This document shows, piece after piece, positions 9,787 to 20,273 of a DNA stretch of 33,750 bases. Within the stretch, counting starts at the first letter, position 1, and the number at the start of each line of letters is the position of its first letter. The position numbers and the translations under genes were made by a program. The notes beneath the pieces were generated by a model that worked only from the letters and a program-made list of their open reading frames with translations, did no database searches and was not told the DNA's origin. Source of the stretch: Monosporascus cannonballus (Eukaryota; Ascomycota; Sordariomycetes; Xylariales); the NCBI GenBank assembly GCA_004154925.1, contig QJNS01000723.1, positions 1-33,750 of the forward strand, read 5' to 3'.

Positions 9787-11528
9787 GACGTAGCAGTTTC
9801 TTGCCAGCAGCTAGATAGATGTGTATAGATTTTGCTTGGCCGATGCTGCGATGGATTCCAGAGGCTGATGAACTTCTTGGGATAGCAGAGAAAGGTACCA
9901 GAGATGGGAACCGGGTTCTTATGCCGTTGTGCCGGTGCCGGTTGCTTGGTGGTGACTCAAGTTCCGGCCCTTCTATCTCGATTTCAACTGACAACCTTCG
10001 TTGCCGCCAATGCGGATGAATAAGATGCCTGCAGGAATGGGAAGCGCGAGGTTCTAATATCAAACCTTATTTAAGGCTACCCTACCATTGGTATGGTGTG
10101 CTTAATTAAGTATGAAGTTAGAGGTAAGGGTACTAGATACCTAGGTAAGTAAGGTGGGTGGGTGAGAACGCCTGGCGACTCGTCACTGCTCTAGTCTTTT
10201 CGCGGGGTAGCTACTGTTGGTTCCGCCCCTTCGGTTCGCAGTTAGCTGAGGCTGCTGAAACTTTCCAGGGCTGCCAGGTTTACCTAGTACCTGATAAGGT
10301 ATGTACATAGGTACTCTGATACGGCAGGACGGAAACTGTCTCTGGCCAAGTACAATTCGTGGATGTACAGCACTCTGTCAGCCAGTTCAATCACATGTAT
10401 GCTTGAACGGCCATCGTCTTTAACATAGGACAATGCGGGGTGAAATATGCCACCCAGTTCCTGACAAGACATTTCAAACACTAGACTAGCTTTTGACATT
10501 CAAGTTCACGATTCGCAATGCTTCATTCAGTGATGCTACCTTTTCATCAACCTCTAGGTATGCATATATAGGTAGATAAGGAGTATATAGCCATCGAATG
10601 GCAATATAAACAAGCACCGGCTACAGGGTCATGGTAGCTGTTAATAACATGTTCATTGTAACATATGGAATCTATGCACTACTTAATACATCTTGTTGTC
10701 CTGTGTAAGGCCATGTCTGAAAACGCTCGAAACGTAGGGCAACGAACCCACTTTTTGAATTCCGGTGGATAGATAATAAATTGTCTTGGGCTTACGCTGC
10801 GTTGATCTACCCGCTAGGGGCTCCCCAGCTATGTACGTCTTATAAGAATACCTACGCAAAGTCTAATGGCGTCGGTATAGCCACTCGACCGGGACGCTAT
10901 ATATGGCCTTTGACTGGATATTCGTTGAAGCCTTAGAGGCCCAGGCTTTGATCTCCTTGTGTTCTTGGATGTGGCCTGGTAAGTCAGATGGTGCAGGGCC
11001 TATTGGTCCAGGTGCATTGGCTGTAATAGTAACGGTGGTATTTCCGGGCTTATATTCGACTTCCAATACACAATTGTATAGCAACTCGTGGTATTCCTAG
11101 CATGGCATGATTAATATACTATGTTATAAGTCTTTAAATACGATACTGAGGTAAAATACTTTATATAACAAGACAAAGAACAGGAAACCGCCGTTATTAA
11201 AAGAACTATGATGCGATCGCAAACTTAGCCATTTCTCATTATGGAGGAACAGTATCATTGGGCGATTTGTGTTCCTGGTGTGTTATACCTGGGTAGCGAT
11301 CGGTCTAATACCCCACCCACTCGCTGCATCTATCATTACGTATCCCGGCAGGTAATGCTTATGTTACAGTGATTAAAGAGGACTGGTTGGAATGGCTCGA
11401 GTTGCTCATGCAGCCGGCCTCCCTGTCTCCTACAACTCACAGGGTAGAGCAGATACAGTTGTTAGTAGGTTGATAGAACGCTATGTACAGATTGTTGGTG
11501 ATTGTAAGTTACAGATATGAAGTAATAG

Positions 11529-11561
11529 GTAGATTTCCATACAAATTCTATGGAAGTCTAC
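11529..11561. repeat. Inverted repeat, 13-base arms, 7-base loop
   Basis: The left arm GTAGATTTCCATA and right arm TATGGAAGTCTAC are separated by CAAATTC. Twelve of 13 positions are complementary as DNA, and the thirteenth would be a G-U pair in RNA, so a transcript would form a full 13-pair hairpin. Confidence 0.75.
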
Positions 11562-13673
11562 TTACTGGCTGGGAATGGAAAAAAGTGGAGCGGTGGAGGT
11601 AGCTAACAAAAAATACCCTGCGAGTTGTACTTAGAAGTTACGGTGATGATTGGATGCATCTCGTTCTGTATTTGAGTCTGCATTTGAAGCATGGAAGAGA
11701 TCCAATCAAACGGCTTCTACGACCCCCAGGGTCTCTTAATGGTCAGAGTGGATATGAACCAAGATTGGCAACTGGAAGGCATGCTTGTCTCGATTCGTCT
11801 GCCTATGTGCCGAATTTCCGAGAAACCCCGGTGAGACCTTCCCTCACCCGCTATTTTCGAAGCAAGAATTCAGAACTAATCTGGGGAGGGTATGGAGAAT
11901 TGAGGCCTCCCGGGGGGTAACGAGGCTGACCGGGGCTCTCAAGCAATTGCTGCGAGCGGACGAACTCCATGACGAAGACACGGGGACCGAAGCTTCACAA
12001 GACGGCTCTTGTCTTTGGGATGTCTCCCGACGTATCTAGGTTGGTTGTTACCGAGTCCCTTTCTCGTTCATAAGTTTCAACGTAATCCCACACTATGCCA
12101 ATTTGGCTGCCAGAACAGAGAGAGCAAGAGAGACTCAACTGAAGCCGCTACAGGTGGGTGCCGTCATGGTGCGGCTCCGCCACCGGGCTTGACAGGTCCT
12201 TCGAGCCTCGTGCACTTGTACTTCGTATATGCCAAGATGAGTCCCCATAGTGACCAGATCCTAGTCGGGCTGAAAAGATACCTAGTACCTTCGATGCGCA
12301 CACCTTGTCGTTGGCGCTGCACTCGAGAACGATGACCACCTGGGCACCAACCACTGCCACACTAGAATAGCCTTCGGTCGCCCGCCATGGGACTCATGGT
12401 GACGCCTTTGACATCTGGGCACCTACAGTACGAGAAGGAGAAATGTGTTGCCAGCCCTGGTCATATCAGGCGTTTAAGTATGTCACATTACGCCTTTGCG
12501 ACATTGGAGAAAATTCGTGGAACTACCGTATCTACTCGGTAAGCAGCATAAGTACCGCAGGGCGCCGTCGCAGCCCCAAAATACCATGCTGTCGGGGACG
12601 GCGACGGGATGGCAGAACGGAGACATGTCGGCCACGAAAACGTGGCAATGCTTTTTGCTGCAGAAACGCTAAACGACGGACCAAAAGAGATATACACACA
12701 ATAGTTAACCGCATATAACAATTTATGGGCCTTGCGCACAAGCCCCCAAAATCCCCAAGCCAGCTTACATGACGCAAAGTGCTGCTATTTACTAACACCA
12801 GCGCCAACCCATACCATATAATATGTATGCAGCGCGGTTGGAGTTAAAGTCAAAACCTCGAAAGGTTTGGCACGCGGGCGGGAGGCTCCCGTATTAAGGC
12901 ATATATTTTGTCATGAATTGTTAGAGGCACTGTTATAGCTAGACATGGTTGAAAAAAATAATAGTCGCAAATGGTGATCGGTACGGATAGGGTATATCTT
13001 GCCAATCGCCACATGCAGTTAATGTCCGGTGCTTTTAGCGTTTCTGCTTTTGCAATGATCTTTTAAGCGCCACGACACCGGGAAACTGGCGGAAGGATAC
13101 CCATAGAACACACACTTGCCGAGGGAAGCCCGAAATTACGGAGGCAACAGATGCTGATGATGCAAACCACCACACCGACCGCCCTTTGAGAATATCCACG
13201 AACGGAGACCGTCGAATTTGGTGAACATATTGCACAGCCCCTACAAAGTGGCTTTTCACGAGCATGCGTGGGCAGAGATATACTCAATATATAGAGCTCT
13301 CATGGTGAGCCAATGGCCAAGCTTGCGTTAGACGGAGACATTGAGACTTCAAGTCTTGATGCCATGGAAAATTACCACTCGGCAAATAGAACAAGAGGTG
13401 ACGGAACCAAACACTGACGGTTAGATTGTTAAGGTCGGCAGTCGTTCGTGCGCATGAGTCGGTTCAGGACCGTTATTGCTTCGATTTCTACGGCTACTAC
13501 GAAACATGTATATAGTATGTCTGTTCGATCATTAGATTATCTGCCCTACCATGGACGCATTTTATCTCGCATATCATGTAACGACATAGTTCTACCGTCA
13601 AGATTTTGGAAGCCTTTGATTCAGTTATGTAGGCACTAGATAATTCAATATCTATACTCCTTACATGTATACG

Positions 13674-13701
13674 GGTAATAATCCTACCTAGGATTATTAC
13701 C
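13674..13701. repeat. Near-perfect 28-bp palindrome
   Basis: The left arm GGTAATAATCCTA and right arm TAGGATTATTACC are exact reverse complements separated by only CC. It lies about 1.46 kb upstream of the zinc-cluster regulator start codon. Function is unknown. Confidence 0.85.
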
Positions 13702-13980
13702 AAGTAAACCAAAAGAGCCACTTAACATGCTAGCTCCTTTATAAAGGTGCAACTTCAAGCCCCCAAAGCGTATCGACATTTTCTCTCTATGACGCAGTAT
13801 ATCTACATTCCGCATATACATAGCTTAGTCAGGACTAGATAGTGAATGGGGCTAGGTGTTTACCTTGCAAATCTAGTCTTCGGCCAAGAGAGTAATAGCT
13901 TGATCGTTCGAGGCTCGACGTTATGGTACATACGTAGCTACGACCCCTGGAATAATGGCGACATAGTACCCGTCTAAGCC

Positions 13981-15156
13981 TTTAAGGTTGTCTCCACTGT
14001 TGATGTATGTACCACATGGGTTCCTTGCGCGAATTGCTACTTACTCAGGTAAGGTCGAAATGACCTTCTGCGTGCACCCACCACCATGTATATCTTCGGC
14101 CGCTGTTTCTTCTCGGCCTGAGCAATGGAACAACGGGGATTCCGTTCCTCTACCCCCTCCATCTCTCTGCTTCGAATCTCTCTCTTCTTCGAGCCTTATC
14201 AAATCCATCCCCAATTGAGACGTGCTCAAGCGAAACCTACCGTACTCACCTGGGCACTATAGTCGCGGTTTTTTTACCAACAAGACTTTGCACAATCAAG
14301 TTACTACATACGTCTCCGCCGCTTCAGGCTCCAGAGCCTTCCTTCGTTATCCGTCTTGTTAGGGCGTACAACGGCCTCGCCCTCATTTCGAGCAGGACTT
14401 ATGTTGTGCTTTAATTCCGAAGTCTGAGCACTCCGCTTATCAACCTTTCGCGGTCCCGTCAGTCGTACCGAGGCGTGAAGGGAAACAGCCTACAAGTCCC
14501 CTGTGTCGGTGCTGTCTGATACCCGTTCACTTGCCAACTCTACCTACGACCCGAGCTTTCTATTAAGCCCTATGCTTCTACTTTTATAGCAGCCTCAGGG
14601 ATAACTTCTACGTAATAGTAGCCCACCACTACTAGTCCCGTGTATCTCTAGTCTACGTCTAATTTTACTTCTTGGGTCCTGCCATTGATTGCTAACCTGA
14701 CCTACGGGGTGCCCTACACCTATTCGCACCCTCCGTGTCTCAATCCCGTCCCGATTGACATCCCTTCCCCAGTCTTCCCTAGCCAGCCTTCTGACCACCT
14801 CTACCTACCTTTAAAATTCTGTGGTCTAGCTCACCGTCTTCGCACCTCGTCTGTCCGCACGTCGGACCACCTAGGGAAGACGACTAAAAGCTCATCGCTA
14901 GCCCCTTTGCTGGGATAACACCGATTGGACAGGATCCCTACCCTCGTTACGATTTCGTTCCGTCCTCTGCTTGGCTGTTCTTGCGCGGCGCGTCAACGCC
15001 TTCTTTCGACGTCTGTCTCAGCAGCCAGCTAGCGCGGCAGTAGCGGGGAGCAATTTCACAAAATGCGACGAGCACTCAGCTTCTACCTGCTGAATAAGTG
15101 AAGAACCCGAAAGAGGACGGCTGCGGGCTGCTTCTCACCTTTCACGGGAGGACGTC
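13981..15156 (+). promoter_or_regulatory. Pyrimidine-rich probable promoter and leader of the zinc-cluster regulator
   Basis: From about 14080 to 15150 the plus strand is markedly C/T-rich with few purine tracts, as is common around transcription starts and in 5' leaders of filamentous-fungal regulatory genes. A short upstream frame (15063-15101) lies just before the main start. No transcription start can be placed from sequence alone, and unspliced leader introns are possible. Confidence 0.45.
15063..15101 (+). promoter_or_regulatory. Upstream open reading frame in the regulator leader (12 codons plus stop)
   Basis: ATG at 15063 opens MRRALSFYLLNK and stops at 15099-15101, 55 bases before the main ATG and out of frame with it. 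If the leader extends past it, the frame could lower or condition translation of the regulator. Transcription of this segment is inferred. Confidence 0.4.
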
Positions 15157-18100
15157 ATGGTAGCCCCCACCCAAACGGACATGCCACCTCCTTCTCATCC
15201 ATCACAGCCTTCTGGAAGTCGCACGGCGTCTGTCAAAAACGAGTCCATAAATTCGCCCCAAGCCGAACTGTCCGACGAAGAGGGCTCCGCCTCCCAGATT
15301 CAAGATGCCGAGTCCCTCAGTGAGAGAGCGCCCTCGTTGTCCTCAACCCAACCCACGGGTGGCACCGCCGAGCCATCCGGCGATGCGCCGGTTGTACCGC
15401 TCCAGAAGCGTCGGAGAGTAACGCGGGTAAGTCTGCACTTGCAATATAGAGTTCATATCGCATGGGGCCCCGCATGGGTATGTTCCTAAGCGTTCGAACA
15501 TTTGGCTGACGTTAAGATGTGCCTAACTCCGCTGCGCTCCTTCCCAGCGGGGACTGGTCCCGTCTGGAAAAGAGGCGTACGCGGATATGGCGCGCACCTA
15601 CAATAGGCCTGTGACGAGTAAGCTAACCTCCCAGTCCCTTTTCCACTTCATCACTAACAGTATAGATGTCGTCGCAAGAAGATAAAGTGTGATGGCCGAC
15701 AGCCATGTACCCATTGCCAGGTTTATAGTTATGGTAGACGCATCCCTCCCCTCCTGGGCCTCCAAACTTCGACTGCTGACTACTGATATCAGAATGCACA
15801 TACGACAAGCCCTCTAACCGGCGCAGGAACCCGGCGCCACAGTACATCGAGGCGCTGGAGAACAAACTGTCCAGGGCAGAGACGTTACTCCGCAAGTTTA
15901 TGCCGGATGTTGATCTCAACGACCCGAACCTCGACCCGTCGGTCCAACAGGAATTTCGTATGCGAGAGAAAGCCCGGCTTCAGGCGGCCGCGCTCAAAGG
16001 CCAACAACCGGGCTCCTCGAGCTCCTCGGGCAGAGACTCTCAGTTGCGCTCCATGATCGACTCGGTTGGCCAACTCGAACTCAACGAGAAGGGCGACTAT
16101 GATTTTCATGGAACGTCGTCTGGATCTGTCTTCTTTAAACGAATGAAGGACCATTTTCGTGCCTTTCTTGGTCGAGATCACCAACTGCCGTCGATATCTA
16201 AATCACCTCGACCCTCGGGGGTTGTGACTCTCGACTCGCCTAAATCTTCTGCCAGCTCCCCATGGTCAGCGTCGAATCCTCCACACTTGCATCAGCTACC
16301 CCCCAAGTCGACAGCTTTAGCTTTATGCTCCGAGTCTCTAAGCAACGCCACCTGCCTTTTGCGGATTGTCCACCAGCCCTCTTTCTTTGAGATGCTGAAC
16401 GGTCTCTATGAGAAGTCACCGGGTGGTTTTGAGGCAGAAGACAATCGGAATCTGGCACTAGCATACTCGGTAATGGCTCTCGGCTGTATGTATAATGTGC
16501 AAGATAGAAAATTGCCGGGGACACTGCCGTATCAGGTCGCCATTGATCAGGGGTAGGTCGGATTTGATAGTATATGAGACGTATGATACAGTTGGGCACT
16601 AACTCGACCGCTTGTTCCCAGGCTTCAGTATTATAACGCTGCGAGATCATTATTGCAAGATATTACGGAATGCCGGGATCTTACGTCTCTCCAGGCGTTG
16701 TTATTTATGATATTATTCATCCAGTCGATTTCTAACCTCAGCACGTGTTATGGCTTCGTTGGTATCGCCTTGCGATCTGCTTTGAGAATGGGCCTGCACC
16801 GTCACTTCCCCCAAACGCAAATCAACCCCATCGAATCGGAGTCCAGGCGAAGGGTTTTTTACGTATGCCGGCAGATTGATACGTATGTCTCAGCATTGCT
16901 GGGGTTTCCGTTACTGCTCAACGAGGATGATATCGATCAACCTTTACCAACTCCGGTGGACGACCAGTTCATTACGGCAGGCGGCATAATTAGTCCGCCT
17001 CCAGGAACGCCTTCTTTCTTCGAGGCGTTCAATGCGCATGCGAAGCTCATGAGTATACTGGGTAAGACGGTGAAAAACATTTACCCCTTAAAAAGGATAG
17101 AACAGAAAGCGGCCGAGGGGCCAGGGAAAGAGCAAGCAAACGCATCATATTCGATTAGTTACACGAAGGTGAAGGAGCTAGAGGAGGAATTACAGCAATG
17201 GAACGAGGAGCTCCCTGTGACTTGGCGACCGAACCCCGAAGGACCGGATGAGATTGTTCGGTGAGTAGCGACTCGAGCCTCAACATTTCGAAGACGAATT
17301 TCTTCCCCGGGGCAATTTCGAAGTCAACTCCAGGTTAAGACGAAGCTAACTATTTCCTTGACATTCAGCGTCCGCAATCTTTTACGCTTTACTTTCGCTC
17401 ATGTTCAGATGGTTCTCTACCGCCCGTTTTTGCACTACGTCTCACCGCGAGTTTCCGCCGGCAAGAGCATCGATGAGCGCGGTTACGCTTGCGGTGCTGC
17501 CGGCATTACTGTTGCTCGCAACATCGTTCATATCGGGTTAGAAATGCGCAAACAGGTCTCGCTTGTTGGACCCTATTGGTTCACCTTTTTTACCGAGTTC
17601 TTCGCCATCCTCACTCTGGTTTTCTTCGTTCTGGAAAACCAGGATAAGGACGGCTCAAAGGAAATATTGGCGGATGCTGTTGCGGGCAAGGAGATGATCA
17701 GCGGTCTGTCGAGGACATGTCTGGCCGCAGATAAGATATCTAGCGCCCTAAATGTAAGTCCACACTCACTGCATCCCCGAAAATGTGACGAGGCTCAGGC
17801 TAAAATTTAAAGGCTATCTTTGAGCAACTCCCCGACAGCCTCAGGAATGTGAAGGCGAGGTCTTCCTCTTCCAAGAAACGCCCGGCACCAAGTTCGAGAG
17901 CCGCTAGCGTTTTGTCGGCGTCGTCTCAGTTGCATTTTCAGGCCGAATCCTCCCGAACTCAGAGCCAGGAAAGCGGGCTGACGACGTCGGGAACATCCTC
18001 GGTCGCGTCGACCCAACCAACCATATCCTTCGATAGCACTCCTTTGCAACCCCAAGACTGCGGCGACTCGTTCTCTTCGGGCTTCCAGCTTTCTCCGTTA

Positions 18101-18679
18101 GACATGTCTACCCCGTCGTCAGATTCCGCCGCTACTGCGGGGTTCCAGGATACGACCCATCTTCTGCTGCAGCAAACTGGGACGGTTAACCCGATTCACC
18201 GCCTAGACGCTATGATGTTCCCTTCAGGCGATCCGCTGGCGTATCCCAACCAACCTCGCGTCGGCTTCGGAGATCAGCGACCCGGACCTCCTAGCGCCAG
18301 CCCAGGAATGCCGTCTCACGACCCTTCTCAGTTCTACATGCCTAGTCTCTACGACAACATCGAGGGTCAGCTACTTGGGCCTCTTCCGCCATATATGATG
18401 AATACTCAGACGCATCCTGGCTTCGACTTCCCGGCCGCCATGTACACGGACCCGACGCTACCCATGCAACAAATGCCGCAGATTCCGCCTCTGCTACCAC
18501 CTCAACTCCCAATCCAGGGTCAGCCTCAATTCCAACATCAGTCAGTGCGGCGCATTATCCATCCGCATCGGCTCCAGGTGGCCCAACCAATTCGACAGCG
18601 TCGACCACCAAGACAGCCTGAGGACTTACTGGCCAATACGCCTTGGCATGGAATGTTTCCGCAGCATGGAATCGATTAG
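15157..18679 (+). CDS. Zn(II)2Cys6 transcription factor with fungal-specific regulatory domain
   Basis: Seven exons join in phase to 999 residues: 15157-15426, 15607-15617, 15666-15733, 15793-16552, 16622-17260, 17369-17753 and 17813-18679. After a Ser/Pro-rich N-terminus comes KRRRVTR and the cluster at residues 92-118, C-DE-C-RRKKIK-C-DGRQP-C-TH-C-QVYSYE-C, a perfect C2C6C5C2C6C binuclear zinc cluster. A linker and coiled-coil start follows (YIEALENKLSRAETLLRKF). The middle regulatory domain (PF04082-like, about residues 293-500) contains IALRSALRMGLHR and RRRVFYVCRQIDTYVSALLG. The C-terminus is Gln/Pro/Met-rich with a basic patch (HPHRLQVAQPIRQRRPPRQ), resembling an activation domain. It is expected to bind CGG-type DNA sites in the nucleus, but targets are unknown. 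The middle domain is the one often labelled 'xylanolytic regulator', which is not evidence for XlnR function. Exon 2 is an 11-nt microexon. Confidence 0.93.
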
Positions 18680-20273
18680 GCCTCCAGAGCGAGATGATAA
18701 ACCTTTTTTAATGGCAATCTCTCCATGTTTACGACCGTTCTCTATTGTTTGATGGCACCAGGACTGGAGTTTGGGAGGACGGGGAGAGATGTGTTAAAAC
18801 GCCGATCAGCGATATCCTGACTGGTGAAACCAGAGCATATTTGATACGAGGCATACAAAAGCGAGGGTTCTATATTATCCTTTTTAACGGGATTGAATGG
18901 CTACATAGAAGGGGCCGGGGCTCGGAAAATATCATCGACCATTCCTTTCCAGCGATCTGGGGCTGAGCGTATGAAGGGCGATGTATATACAGGTGGAGCG
19001 GAGGATTTCGTGTCTATCCATCTACGCCTACACCCTCTCCCGTACCTGATTTATAGAACGGGCGGGGAGATGGGCGATCTGCAATTTTTGATACCCAGAC
19101 ACACCAACCGGAAGTAAAGGTTTTAAAGTTCGAGGCGGCCTCTGCCTGTTCCCCGCGGTGAATAAGTAGAGGTAGTGGAGGTGGGGAAACCGTGGTAGAT
19201 AATTAGGCCTTGGCAGCGCGGCGGAATTTGGGAACTTGATGCCGGCGGAAAGATCGAACACCAAGATAGGAGGGTCTACTGATAGTACGGTGTACGGAGT
19301 AGAGGTGACTGGAGCAGCCAATACCAGTACGGCAAATGTACCGTGGGTTGGTCGAGCCTCTCCTTCAGACAGGCAACAGACGCAGTATAGAGGAATTACT
19401 AATAATGAGGCTGGTATACCAGCCTCCCAGGCCTCCCAGACTACCAGACTATAAGGTATTATTATACGTACTTCCGCTTACCTATATGTAACTGCGGGGC
19501 CGTGTTGCGATGTCGCCCGATTTCCTAGACTACTCGTAGGAAGTGACCGCTTATGGACGCCAACTCGGCTGCCGCACCGACAGCACATGCGGCTGGTCCT
19601 ATTGGGCTAAACCTGACGTACCGATAATGCGGCCGACGGGACGCGTTATATATGTGGATTTGCTGCTGACCTGTCTACCTCTAACCCACTTGATTTACCC
19701 CCGTACCCATCTGTATACACACATACTATCAATATGTATGCTCATCTATCTGTCTATGCGTATGGATGGTACATATGATGTGTTCGCGTGGGTACAAAAC
19801 CTTGATAGGTTAGTGGTTACTAGTACCTGATTAATGTCCAATCCGGAAATCCGATCTAACTTAGCGTACTGCCAAGAAGGGGAGGCTCTCGTGCTGTGCT
19901 GCCATTCGGGAATCTCTGACTAACGCACGTACATCTACGTGGCTGACGTGCCTTGGCTACATCAGGTACCTCACGTATGTACAGCTAGCGAGCCGTGCAT
20001 GTGTGCGTGTTGCTACGACGGGCTTGAAGCGGTATGCGCGTATATGGAATTGCAAACCACATAGTTTACCGCGCTGGATACTAAGTTAACGTTAACCTAA
20101 GATATCTCTGGCGAAGTGATTGCGGCTCGCAGTAACGCATCGGATCATATTCTCGATTCTAACGACCTATCTAGTCTATACACGAAACCCGGCGACCCGG
20201 AATGAAGTCTTCCTGTCCGTGGTTAAGCCCGTCCGCGGGCCGGCCTAGGTTGGGCAGCTATAACAAGAGGGTA
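18680..20273. other. Intergenic region between the regulator and the aminopeptidase
   Basis: About 1.6 kb with the 3' end of the regulator and the promoter of the aminopeptidase. Small frames (18745-18966, 19028-19321 minus, 19236-19454, 19543-19830) show no family features. A 12-bp palindrome GTTAACGTTAAC lies at 20085-20096. Confidence 0.5.
20085..20096. repeat. 12-bp perfect palindrome
   Basis: GTTAACGTTAAC, two overlapping HpaI-type sites, about 190 bases upstream of the aminopeptidase start. It could be a dimeric protein site. Nothing else supports a function. Confidence 0.6.

Larger units (their letters stand above)
9787..13980. other. Large intergenic region upstream of CSN1 and the zinc-cluster regulator
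   Basis: About 4.2 kb with no gene I can support. It is more AT-rich than the flanking genes and carries TACCTAGGTA-like words (for example near 10140, 10284 and 12281), two strong inverted repeats (11529-11561 and 13674-13701) and scattered short frames. Some frames look faintly protein-like: 10863-11099 minus, and a frame near 11320-11475 plus containing KEDWLEWLELLMQP. None has a recognisable family or consistent splice borders. No reverse transcriptase, transposase, long terminal repeat or target-site duplication is seen. It could be a long regulatory region, a noncoding transcript or decayed sequence. Confidence 0.5.

Noticed and set aside
11654..12039. Overlapping open frames near 11.7-12.0 kb as genes
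   Set aside because: Several frames overlap with no dominant one, none has a family signature, and splice borders do not join them consistently.
15157..18679. Naming the zinc-cluster protein XlnR
   Set aside because: The cluster (CDECRRKKIKC) and linker do not match the XlnR pattern as I know it; only the generic middle domain is shared. A neutral name was kept.
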